Shown: positions 1 through 7,837, numbered from the stretch's first letter. The stretch is DNA of 16,248 nt from an uncultured Collinsella sp. (GCA_900550785.1 URTL01000032.1:1-16248), one strand, 5' to 3'. The notes: generated from the letters alone by a model not told the origin. Program-made: numbers and translations.

Positions 1-500
1 CTCGTTCCTGTGTGCGCGCCGCTTATGAGTTTGAGGGCCCGGTTTACATGCGCTTCGGCCGCCTGGCAACACCGGTCATCAACGATCACGAGGACTATGA
101 GTTCAAGATTGGTCGCGGCGTAGTCGTGCGCGAGGGGTCCGATGTGACTATCGTTGCATGCGGCCTCATGGTCGCCGAGGCGCTTGAGGCTGCCGAGGCG
201 CTCGCTGCCGATGGCATCGATGCCGAGGTCATCAACATGCACACGATCAAGCCGCTCGATGAGCGCCTGGTGGTTGCCAGCGCCAAGAAGACTGGTCGCG
301 TGGTCACCGCCGAGGAGCATTCGATTATCGGTGGTCTTGGCGAGGCCGTGGCCTCGGTGCTCGCGGAGCAGCGTCCGGTGCCGATGCGACGCGTCGGCGT
401 GCGCGATGTGTATGGTGAGTCCGGCCCTGCGGTCGATTTGCTGCACAAGTACGGTTTGGACGCCGACGGCATCGAAGCTGCGGTCAGGTCTGTGTTGTAA
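1..500 (+). CDS. Transketolase C-terminal subunit (5' end outside window)
   Basis: The last 165 codons of a split transketolase C-terminal subunit. With its N-terminal partner, presumably encoded upstream, it would transfer two-carbon ketol units in the non-oxidative pentose phosphate pathway using thiamine diphosphate in the cytoplasm. The frame is already open at base 3, and the first visible residues (RSCVRAAYEFEGPVYMRFGR) are the end of the pyrimidine-binding domain. The GTG at 12 is therefore internal and not a start. The rest is the transketolase C-terminal domain, with VTIVACGLMVAEALEAA, EVINMHTIKPLD and VTAEEHSIIGGLGEAV, as in split transketolases and the related DXPS/E1-beta fold. 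The PTS EIIA gene follows 11 bases after the TAA, suggesting one transcript and a link to sugar uptake. The family call is firm; the substrate is not determined. Confidence 0.93.
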   Translation, partial: RSCVRAAYEFEGPVYMRFGRLATPVINDHEDYEFKIGRGVVVREGSDVTIVACGLMVAEALEAAEALAADGIDAEVINMHTIKPLDERLVVASAKKTGRVVTAEEHSIIGGLGEAVASVLAEQRPVPMRRVGVRDVYGESGPAVDLLHKYGLDADGIEAAVRSVL

Positions 501-511
501 GGAAGGTTTCC

Positions 512-964
512 ATGGGATTTGTATCTGCCAACCAAGTGACGATCGGGTATACCGCCGCCTCGCGCGAGGACGCCCTGCATTATTTGTCCGAGCAGGCAAT
601 CGAGCTCGGCTTTGCCGATGACGCATCTGCCGTAGAAGCTGCCTTTATTGCTCGCGAGAACGAGGCCGAGACCGGCCTTGTCGCCGGTTTTGCCGTTCCG
701 CATGCCAAAAGCGACGCGATCCATACGCCGGGCGTTGCCGTGCTTAAACTAGCCGAGCCCGTTGAATGGCCGAGCTTCGATGGGGTGCCCGTCGATGTTG
801 CGCTCGCGCTGTACGTGCCCGCCGGCGAGGCTGGAACCACGCATCTGCGCCTGCTCTCCAAAGCTGCCGTGATGCTGATGGACGCAGGTTTCCGTGACAA
901 AGTGCGTGCGAGCACCGATCCCGTTGAGATTGCGGAGCTCATCAATAGCGGACTCGAAGACTAG
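512..964 (+). CDS. PTS sugar transporter subunit IIA (fructose/mannitol type)
   Basis: A 150-residue stand-alone EIIA of the fructose/mannitol (PTS_EIIA_2) fold, the usual length for one such domain. It would accept phosphate from HPr and pass it to an EIIB domain. The active-site histidine is His64 in GFAVPHAKSD, matching the family's G-x-A-x-PH motif. Later family-like segments are GVPVDVALALYVPAG and THLRLLSKAAVML. The ATG at 512 is preceded by AAGGAAGG at 499-506. It lies 11 bases after the transketolase subunit and 44 bases before a strong terminator, so it is probably the last gene of that operon. No EIIB or EIIC lies downstream; they may be upstream of the window. Sugar specificity cannot be read from the sequence, and a purely regulatory role (PtsN-like) is the alternative. 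Confidence 0.92.
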   Translation: MGFVSANQVTIGYTAASREDALHYLSEQAIELGFADDASAVEAAFIARENEAETGLVAGFAVPHAKSDAIHTPGVAVLKLAEPVEWPSFDGVPVDVALALYVPAGEAGTTHLRLLSKAAVMLMDAGFRDKVRASTDPVEIAELINSGLED

Positions 965-1007
965 AACAGTCATCCCGTTCAATCAATTGATCCTTCTCCA
1001 AGGAAAA

Positions 1008-1050
1008 GGGCCGCGACGCCATATAGGTGTCGCGGCCCTGTTTGCGTTTC
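1008..1050 (+). terminator. Rho-independent terminator after the PTS EIIA gene
   Basis: A 13-bp stem (1008-1020 with 1026-1038, one G-T wobble) closes a 5-base ATATA loop. It is followed by TGTTTGCGTTT, a weak but T-rich tail. It ends the transketolase/EIIA transcript. Confidence 0.85.
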
Positions 1051-1096
1051 CCCAGATAAAACCTGCCAAAATAAACCTGTCCCTTTTTGGCAGGTT
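1050..1096 (+). repeat. Interspersed hairpin repeat, copy 1
   Basis: Begins CCCCAGATAAAACCTGCC and contains perfect 12-base arms AACCTGCCAAAA (1060-1071) and TTTTGGCAGGTT (1085-1096). The 13-base loop contains AACCTGTCCC. It abuts the preceding terminator. Near-identical copies lie at 1525-1570, 4722-4767 (reverse) and 6899-6944. Frames running through it encode PAKINLSLFGR-like peptides, which can give false N-terminal extensions to neighbouring genes. Confidence 0.9.
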
Positions 1097-1167
1097 AATC
1101 GGGGACTATTTCACCGCAACTTAGGGCACGGTTAGGAAGTGTGCGCCTTAAAGAGTGGAGCCCATGA

Positions 1168-1337
1168 TTAGAGAGGTCGCACTCGTCTCTCTAAATGTCT
1201 CTCTAAAGGGAAGGTTGGTTAGAGAGATAGCATTAGGCAATCTAGCAGCGAATTCGATACATCTCTCTAAATGTCTCTCTAAAACAAGGCACTTATCTCT
1301 CTAAAGTTAGAGAGATAAATCTATTGTTTTAGAGAGA
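1168..1337. repeat. Cluster of nine TCTCTCTAA / TTAGAGAGA motifs
   Basis: Eight exact 9-mers and one 8-base partial occur in 170 bp. Forward sites are at 1186, 1198, 1262, 1274 and 1296. Reverse sites (TTAGAGAGA) are at 1219, 1307 and 1329, with a partial TTAGAGAG at 1168. Two pairs, 1186/1198 and 1262/1274, have an identical 12-base step with the same ATG spacer between motifs. Sites 1296 and 1307 face each other as a 20-base palindrome with a 2-base centre. There is no gene here. The arrangement looks like a multi-site protein-binding region, but nothing identifies the protein. Bases 965-1007 and 1097-1167 on the left hold no other recognisable feature. Confidence 0.75.
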
Positions 1338-1524
1338 CGGAATGCCAAAATTCGTCCGTCAGCTACCATCTGCCAAAAATGGCGGATAAAGGGCTCATCG
1401 AAGCAATGAGTTCGTCGACGAGCCGCAACCGCCGCTATCGGAAGAAGTAGATGCAGCCGAATTGCCCCTCTATCGTCTCTCGAAGTTTGATGGGTGCTAG
1501 AGGGGCGACTGCCTCGCGATATTT
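1338..1524. other. Gene-free stretch with one long-range hairpin
   Basis: I find no convincing gene here. Only very short frames exist, for example 23 codons starting at 1380 (MADKGLIEAM...). A perfect 9-bp inverted repeat, GCCCCTCTA (1464-1472) and TAGAGGGGC (1498-1506), encloses 25 bases. It has no T-tract on either side, so it is not an obvious terminator. TGCCAAAA occurs at both 1343 and 1371, echoing the arm of the nearby hairpin repeats. The stretch may be a decayed gene or mobile remnant. Confidence 0.5.
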
Positions 1525-1570
1525 CCCCAGATAAAACCTGCCAAAATAAACCTGTCCCTTTTTGGTAGGT
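1525..1570 (+). repeat. Interspersed hairpin repeat, copy 2
   Basis: Same sequence as copy 1 until the right arm, which reads TTTTTGGTAGGT. The single C-to-T change turns one G-C pair of the hairpin into a G-T wobble, so folding is preserved on the plus strand. Copy 3 at 4722-4767 carries the same change. Confidence 0.88.
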
Positions 1571-1598
1571 CAGTTAACGCAGTGCAGGTTGAGCATAT

Positions 1599-1742
1599 GC
1601 GAGCGAGCAGGCTCCGGGTGCGGTAAGGTGACGTGAAACAAGCGGACGCTGACCTTTTGGTCGCGCCCGTGAAGTTGAACGTCAGATTGCCGTGCCCGGA
1701 GCCCGCGCAGCGCCGAGCAGGTACGCCGTTTGTAAAACGGCG
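1599..1742 (+). ncRNA. Structured element, copy A (candidate RNA)
   Basis: An elongated hairpin can be drawn. The outer stem is GGCTCCGGG (1610-1618) with CCCGGAGCC (1695-1703). Then come an opposed TG/TG, CGGTAA with TTGCCG, and TGACGT (1629-1634) with ACGTCA (1679-1684). After an internal loop, the apical stem is CGGACG..GACC (1643-1654) with GGTC..CGCCCG (1659-1669), closed by TTTT. A separate hairpin, CGCCGTTT/AAACGGCG (1724-1742), ends 4 bases from the larE stop. Bases 1625-1688 match 11127-11190 at 56 of 64 positions without gaps, while the outer stem differs but still pairs. The strand is uncertain; G-T pairs slightly favour plus. No promoter or T-tract was recognised, and I know no family that fits. 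Confidence 0.5.
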
Positions 1743-1746
1743 TAAC

Positions 1747-2625
1747 CTAAAGATTCATGTTGCCGTGGATGTAGGGGGTGACCTCGGGGGAGATGTGGGC
1801 GCAGCCCAGCTCTCGTAGCGCGGATTCGATGGCGGCGGGCAGCGGGGTCTTGCCCTCGGAATCGACGGTAGCACCGCCGAGGGCGGCGATCTTGGTGACA
1901 TCTGCGGGAGCGGCCTCGATATGCATGCAGCCGCCGACGAGACGTGCACGCACCTGCGCCAGGTCAAGATCGTGCAGGTAATCCTCGCAGGCGCGAATCA
2001 GGTCGACCTTTTCGCGCGTAAGTTCCTCGCCCGTGGGGACGCGTGTGGCAAGGCAGGCGCCTGCCGGCAAGTTCCAAACAGAATAGCCCCACGCGCGCAG
2101 CAGCTCGCGCTCTTCGTCCTTGGTAAAGCCGACCTCCATAAGAGGGGAGCGTACGCCGAGCTCTTCTGCCGCGCGCATGCCAGGGCGGTAGTCACCGCGA
2201 TCGCTTGCATTGCTGCCATCGATGACGGTGGGAAAGCCGAGCGACTTGGCGTGGTTGACGATAGCGGTAAAGCCGGCGTGCTTGCAGTGGTAGCAGCGAT
2301 TGGCATCGTTGCAGGCTACTTGGGGGAGCTGCAACTGATCGATCGAAAGATTGAGCACAGGGAGCTTAAAATGCGGCTCCTCATTGGCTTGCTCGTCAAC
2401 GGAGCGCTCAAACGAAGCCTGTTCAGGCGTGCCGATGAGCGGCGTGGTGAGGTGAACGAGAAGCGTGCTGGCAGGCATGATGCGGGCGCAGACCGCGGCT
2501 AAAAAGCTGCTGTCGACGCCGCCGGAAAAGCCGATGGCGACGTGTCCATATGCCAAAAGCAGCTGTTCGAGCGCTGCGAGTTTGTCCTGAAGCTCCTCTG
2601 CAGGTGCGGTGGTGTTTGAAAGCAT
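1747..2625 (-). CDS. larE: LarE-type ATP-dependent sacrificial sulfur transferase
   Basis: A 292-residue cytoplasmic PP-loop protein. LarE adenylates and then sulfurates the pyridinium carboxylate precursor of the nickel-pincer cofactor used by lactate racemase and related enzymes. The ATP-binding loop SGGVDSS is at 34-40, the conserved RCYHCK at 110-115 and DGSNASD at 136-142. Cys191, in GACLATR, aligns with the single sacrificial cysteine of characterised LarE (the ACLASR motif). The start is supported by AAGGAA seven bases upstream on the minus strand. A possible -10 (TATAGT, minus) lies at 2660-2665. The partner genes larB and larC are not in this window, so the gene stands alone here. 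The structured element and its hairpin begin 4 bases past the stop. Confidence 0.9.
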   Translation of the reverse strand: MLSNTTAPAEELQDKLAALEQLLLAYGHVAIGFSGGVDSSFLAAVCARIMPASTLLVHLTTPLIGTPEQASFERSVDEQANEEPHFKLPVLNLSIDQLQLPQVACNDANRCYHCKHAGFTAIVNHAKSLGFPTVIDGSNASDRGDYRPGMRAAEELGVRSPLMEVGFTKDEERELLRAWGYSVWNLPAGACLATRVPTGEELTREKVDLIRACEDYLHDLDLAQVRARLVGGCMHIEAAPADVTKIAALGGATVDSEGKTPLPAAIESALRELGCAHISPEVTPYIHGNMNL

Positions 2626-2798
2626 GAAACGTTCCTTACCAATATGTGCTCGGTCGAAAACTATAATCCTAATGCGTTACTTGCCATAAGACTTCTATCT
2701 GTGTAACGAAAGTGCAATATGGCATATACGTTATATACAAGTTGCCAAATGCGGTAGAGTTGCAGCAACGCGACAGCGAGAGTCGATGGGGGACCGAT

Positions 2799-3449
2799 AT
2801 GATCAAGGCTGTTATTTTTGACATGGATGGAACGCTGGTCGATACCGAGCGTTTGGGGATTAAGGCCTGGAAGGCAGGCGCCGCTGAGCTGGGGCTCGCG
2901 ATTGATGAAGCGCTGATCCATCAGTTTATCGGCCGCACGCTGCCCGATGTCATGGACATCCTTGATAAGCATTACGGCAGCCATGAAACCACCGAGGCGA
3001 TCTATCGTCGCCACAAGGAGATTCGCGACGAGATGGTCAAGACCGAACTGGAACTTAAGGCCGGTGCCGCCGAGTGCCTAGACGAGCTGCTGGCTGCGGG
3101 CTATCACGTGGGTCTAGCGACGTCGTCGCGCCTCGTTACGGCCGAGCGCAACCTTAAGATGGTCGGTCTTTTTGGCAAGTTTGAAACGGTAACGTGTGGC
3201 GAGGACGTCGTGCACGGCAAGCCCGACCCCGAGATGTATCTGCTCGCCTGCGAGCGCGCGGGCTTTGCTCCCGAGGAATGTGCCGTGGTCGAGGATTCGC
3301 GCAACGGCTGCGTCTCGGGCATCACGGCCGGATGCCATGTCTTCGCCGTCCCCGATATCGTGCCGCTGCCGCAGGACGTGGTGGATGGCTGCGAGGCCGT
3401 GCTCGATACGCTGTTCGACCTGGCGGCGGCAATCAAGACTGTGCGCTAG
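2799..3449 (+). CDS. HAD-superfamily phosphatase (beta-phosphoglucomutase-like)
   Basis: A 216-residue haloacid dehalogenase-type hydrolase of subfamily IA with a helical cap after motif I. Expected activity is Mg-dependent phosphate-ester hydrolysis or phosphoglucomutase action in the cytoplasm. Motif I is DMDGTLVDT, with nucleophile Asp8 and acid/base Asp10. Motif II is LATSSR (Thr108/Ser109), motif III is Lys141 in HGKPDPEMY, and motif IV is VVEDSRNG (Glu165, Asp166). The ATG at 2799 is chosen because GGGGGA lies five bases upstream and the protein then begins with the canonical MIKAVIFDMDGT. The frame is open 29 codons further upstream, but that extension is unlike the family. It is divergent from larE and convergent with the LacI-type gene. 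The substrate cannot be told. Confidence 0.9.
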   Translation: MIKAVIFDMDGTLVDTERLGIKAWKAGAAELGLAIDEALIHQFIGRTLPDVMDILDKHYGSHETTEAIYRRHKEIRDEMVKTELELKAGAAECLDELLAAGYHVGLATSSRLVTAERNLKMVGLFGKFETVTCGEDVVHGKPDPEMYLLACERAGFAPEECAVVEDSRNGCVSGITAGCHVFAVPDIVPLPQDVVDGCEAVLDTLFDLAAAIKTVR

Positions 3450-3489
3450 AAAATTGCGGCGTTGAAACGAGCGATTGCTCACGTTTGCG

Positions 3490-3535
3490 CTTAAGCAAAA
3501 GGGGTCCGGCAATGGTCGGGCCCCTTTTGCTTAAG
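3490..3535. terminator. Bidirectional terminator between the HAD and LacI genes
   Basis: A perfect 15-base inverted repeat, CTTAAGCAAAAGGGG (3490-3504) and CCCCTTTTGCTTAAG (3521-3535), with a GC-rich 16-base centre. The A-rich left and T-rich right arms give a usable tail in both directions. It suits the convergent HAD gene (plus) and LacI gene (minus). Confidence 0.85.
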
Positions 3536-3562
3536 CGGCGACTTAGCATACTCGCGGGCGTG

Positions 3563-4672
3563 CTATAGATACGCACCGAGGTTGATGGCCGTGGCGTCGG
3601 TCTGGCTGCTTGCCTGGGTGCTGGCGCGTTCCAGTAGGAACGGACGTACCAGTTCTTGGCGGTTGATATCCTCGGCGGCGACTGCGGTGACGGTACGCGC
3701 TGCGGAGCCGACACGGATATGCTTGATCTTTGCCGGGGCCTTGTTCTCGATTTGCTCCATCAGCAGTTGGACACCCTTGCGGCCAATCTCGTAGCCCGGG
3801 GGCGCTACCGTAGTGAGCGGGACCGATCCGCTCCAAGCGAGCGGGTTGCCATCGCAGCCTGCTACGCGTACTTGCCCGGGGACAGAGATGCCCTTGTCGA
3901 CCAGTGCCGAAACGACGCCCGAGGCCAACACATCGGTCAGGCCGACGACAAAATCGGGACGTTCGTCCGCGGGGCGCTCGGCGATTTGGGCACCGATGCC
4001 GTAGCCGTCGGCAGCGGTATTCCATTCGCCGGCGTCGATGACTTCGATCTTGATATCGGGGTGCAGGGCGAGCGCCTTATGAATGCCAAGGACGCGCAGG
4101 GTGAGTTGCATAAATGCTGCTCGGCCGACGACGACAATATAGTGCGCGCCGCGGGCGATGGCAAGTTCGGCAATGATGCGACCCTGGGCCTCATTGTCGG
4201 CCGCTACGTAGTAGCCGGGCTCGGAGCAATGGATGTCCAGATGGACGATCGGCACGGGCATCTTGGTCATGGCGGGGTGCCAGTCGGGGGATGCCATGGG
4301 CTGAACCATGACGCCGGACATCTGGGTGCCCATAAAGTAGCGCAGGTAATGATCCTCGAGAATATCGTCGTTATCGGCGTTGGCGATGAGCAAGTCGTAG
4401 CCGTGCTTGCGGGCCTCGTTGTGGGCGCCGCTGGCGATTTGGAGCGAAAAGCCGTGATCGAGACGGGGGAGCACCAGGCCAAAGGACTTGGTGGCGCCGC
4501 CCGCGAGCTGACGGGCGCTTTGGTTGGGCAGGTAGCCAAGGCGATTGATGGTCTCGTTGATGAGCTTGAGGGTCTCGGGGCGCAGCTTTTCGGGGTGGTT
4601 GAGCGCGTTGGAAACCGTGCCCAACGAAACCCCGGCCTCGCGCGCGACGTCGCTGATTTTTACCTTTGCCAT
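3563..4672 (-). CDS. LacI-family transcriptional regulator
   Basis: A 369-residue DNA-binding repressor of the LacI/GalR type, slightly longer than the usual 330-345. The N-terminal helix-turn-helix and hinge (residues 3-58) read KISDVAREAGVSLGTVSNAL and then NRLGYLPNQSARQLA, typical of the family. The rest is a periplasmic-binding-protein-like sensor domain ending in family-like PLTTVAPPGYEIGRKGVQLL, plus a short unconserved tail. The ATG at 4672 is chosen because AAGGGG lies six bases upstream and the domain begins at once. The frame is open 67 codons further, but only by reading through a hairpin repeat. A 14-base operator-like palindrome sits between a -10-like TACAAT (4708-4713, minus) and the start, suggesting autorepression. 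The effector, probably a sugar, and the target genes are unknown. Confidence 0.92.
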   Translation of the reverse strand: MAKVKISDVAREAGVSLGTVSNALNHPEKLRPETLKLINETINRLGYLPNQSARQLAGGATKSFGLVLPRLDHGFSLQIASGAHNEARKHGYDLLIANADNDDILEDHYLRYFMGTQMSGVMVQPMASPDWHPAMTKMPVPIVHLDIHCSEPGYYVAADNEAQGRIIAELAIARGAHYIVVVGRAAFMQLTLRVLGIHKALALHPDIKIEVIDAGEWNTAADGYGIGAQIAERPADERPDFVVGLTDVLASGVVSALVDKGISVPGQVRVAGCDGNPLAWSGSVPLTTVAPPGYEIGRKGVQLLMEQIENKAPAKIKHIRVGSAARTVTAVAAEDINRQELVRPFLLERASTQASSQTDATAINLGAYL

Positions 4673-4682
4673 AGCGGCCCCT

Positions 4683-4696
4683 TTGATGCGTTTCAA
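4683..4696. promoter_or_regulatory. Candidate LacI-type operator
   Basis: TTGATGCGTTTCAA has TTGA/TCAA arms around a central CG, the usual shape of LacI-family operators. It lies 11 bases upstream of the LacI-type start codon and just downstream of a minus-strand TACAAT (4708-4713), where a bound repressor would block initial transcription. The role is inferred from position and form. Confidence 0.5.
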
Positions 4697-4721
4697 GTAC
4701 AAGCCAGATTGTAGCATCCCA

Positions 4722-4767
4722 AACCTACCAAAAAGGGACAGGTTTATTTTGGCAGGTTTATCTGGGG
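4722..4767 (-). repeat. Interspersed hairpin repeat, copy 3 (reverse orientation)
   Basis: The reverse complement of the repeat at 1525-1570, sharing its GGTAGGTT right arm. It lies in the 311-bp space between the divergent LacI-type gene and glmS. It overlaps the place where a -35 element for the LacI-type gene would fall, so it may affect that promoter. Confidence 0.88.
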
Positions 4768-4786
4768 AAACGCCGTTGCCAGCGCG

Positions 4787-4821
4787 ACCACCACGAAGGG
4801 GGCAGGTACCTTTGTGGTGGT
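4787..4821. repeat. Hairpin with the same loop motif as the interspersed repeat
   Basis: A 13-bp stem pairs ACCACCACGAAGG (4787-4799) with CCTTTGTGGTGGT (4809-4821), with one G-T wobble and a 9-base loop. Read on the minus strand, the loop gives TACCTGCCCC, close to the AACCTGTCCC in the loop of the four interspersed hairpin repeats, although the stem is unrelated. It begins 19 bases from copy 3. It is probably a second hairpin family of the same general kind. Confidence 0.6.
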
Positions 4822-4849
4822 TTGGGCCGGCTGGACGTGTGTGCATCGA

Positions 4850-4909
4850 GTGGTATCTAAGTTGAGATACCACCTCTGGTATATCAGCTTGCGTTTGCGT
4901 GAGTACAAT
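4850..4909 (+). promoter_or_regulatory. Candidate glmS promoter with TGGTAT half-sites
   Basis: A perfect 9-base inverted repeat, GTGGTATCT (4850-4858) and AGATACCAC (4865-4873), is followed by a third half-site in TGGTATATCA (4877-4886). Downstream, TACAAT at 4904-4909 could be the -10 element, giving a leader of roughly 65 bases before glmS. The -35 is poor, and the half-sites lie around where it should be, so a regulator could act there. I see no catalytic glmS riboswitch structure. Confidence 0.45.
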
Positions 4910-4983
4910 ACTCGAACGTTATGCGTCTCAGCGCCCCCTGTGCGTGGACGTTTTGCAGTCAAGCGGACGAAGGGATTTATCCT

Positions 4984-6831
<1,848 letters not shown>

Positions 6832-6854
6832 TTGGTTCCGCCATTCTGGCGACC

Positions 6855-6897
6855 AAGGCCCGGCTCCGTTGCAGCGGAGCCGGGCCTTGTTTCATTT
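6855..6897 (+). terminator. Rho-independent terminator after glmS
   Basis: A perfect 14-bp GC-rich stem (6855-6868 with 6875-6888) and a TTGCAG loop, followed by the T-rich TGTTTCATTT. It begins 23 bases after the glmS stop. Confidence 0.88.
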
Positions 6898-6898
6898 G

Positions 6899-6944
6899 CC
6901 CAGATAAAACCTGCCAAAATGAACCTGTCCCTATTTGGCAGGTT
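6899..6944 (+). repeat. Interspersed hairpin repeat, copy 4
   Basis: CCCAGATAAAACCTGCC with the same loop and arms as copy 1. Two changes (AAATGAAC in the loop, CTATTTGGC at the base of the right arm) slightly weaken the stem. It follows the glmS terminator directly. Its last two bases are part of the stop codon of the convergent GntR-type gene (6943-6945). Confidence 0.88.
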
Positions 6945-7674
6945 AGCGGAGCTTGCTGGTCTCGAAGTACTCGGGGAACTGGTCCAGAACCTCGGTCTGG
7001 TTGCGGAACATCATATGCAGGTGCTTGCTGACCAAAAAGCTCGCTTCGATGGGGTCGCGACCGGCGATAGCGCGGCGAATCTGCTTGTGCTCGTTCACGA
7101 TGTCCTGATTGTCGAGAACCTGCGTGGCGGCGCGCAGCCAGCGGAAGCGCTCCAGGTCGGCATTGGTCTCTTCGAGCCACGACCACACGGTGCTGCGACA
7201 TGCGATGCTAAAAATCATGTGATGCATGAGGTTGTCGCTCAAAAAGAAGCCGATGCGATCCTCTTCGGCCATGGCCTTTTCCTGCAGCACGATGGCGCGG
7301 TCGAGCTGCTCGATGCCGGCCGACGTGGCGCGCGCACAGCACTCCACAATCACCTGCTTTTCCAGATGCTCGCGGATGTAACAGGCACTCTCGGCAAGGG
7401 TGAGGTTGATGGGCGAGACGTAGGTACCGCTCTGGGGCACGGTGCGCACCAGGCCTTCCTGCGCCAAACGAACCAAAGCCTCGCGCACAGGGGTGCGCCC
7501 CATATCTAGGTCGTCGCAAAGTTGCTTGACGCCCAGCTTTTCGCCCGGCTTGTAGTCCAGGTAGACGATTTTGCGTCGAATGGTGTGGTAGGACTGGTCC
7601 TGTAGGCTCGTTTCCTGCTCGCCGACGTGCATCGATTCTTCCATAGCGCCTCGCAACTGTTCTATCAAACTCAT
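6943..7674 (-). CDS. GntR-family regulator with FCD sensor domain
   Basis: A 243-residue transcription regulator of the FadR subgroup. The winged helix (about 25-88) contains IRRKIVYLDYKPGEKL, MGRTPVREALVRLAQEGLV and the wing TVPQSGTYVSPI. The C-terminal all-helical FCD domain has the residues usually binding a metal near the ligand pocket: Asp147, His151, His196 and His218. A second start at 7644 (Met11) is attractive because GAGG lies five bases upstream, whereas the ATG at 7674 has no visible ribosome site; the shorter 233-residue form may be the real one. The gene is divergent from the YeiH-type transporter across 163 bp, so it plausibly controls that gene and itself. The ligand, probably a small carboxylate, is unknown. 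Confidence 0.9.
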   Translation of the reverse strand: MSLIEQLRGAMEESMHVGEQETSLQDQSYHTIRRKIVYLDYKPGEKLGVKQLCDDLDMGRTPVREALVRLAQEGLVRTVPQSGTYVSPINLTLAESACYIREHLEKQVIVECCARATSAGIEQLDRAIVLQEKAMAEEDRIGFFLSDNLMHHMIFSIACRSTVWSWLEETNADLERFRWLRAATQVLDNQDIVNEHKQIRRAIAGRDPIEASFLVSKHLHMMFRNQTEVLDQFPEYFETSKLR

Positions 7675-7837
7675 ATGTCAGTTGTTAATTATGCCGCGAA
7701 TCAGCTCTCCGCGGTGGGCAATTCGGCTGTTGCCTGAGAACTATTGCGGCATCTTAGTCTGTGTTTGCGCAAGGCTGTGCTCAATGTTGCCGTATCATAA
7801 GCCGTCGCAAACGTGAAATAGAAAGAAGGAATCCCAT

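Noticed and set aside
1168..1337. CRISPR array
   Set aside because: The repeated unit is only 9 bases, occurs in both orientations and has irregular spacing. There are no cas genes.
1599..1742. Integron attC site
   Set aside because: The element is a folded hairpin after a gene, like attC, but lacks the GTTRRRY/RYYYAAC core boxes, has a conserved centre rather than conserved ends, and there is no integrase or cassette array.
3656..4714. 352-codon plus-strand frame opposite the LacI-type gene
   Set aside because: Composition is that of an antisense shadow, and it contradicts the well-supported LacI-type HTH and sensor domains on the minus strand.
4673..4873. 67-residue N-terminal extension of the LacI-type regulator
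   Set aside because: It is produced by reading through hairpin repeat copy 3 and has no ribosome site; the HTH starts directly after the internal ATG at 4672.
4910..4983. glmS ribozyme/riboswitch
   Set aside because: The leader after the likely promoter is only about 65-70 bases and contains no multi-pseudoknot core, too short for the known glmS ribozyme.
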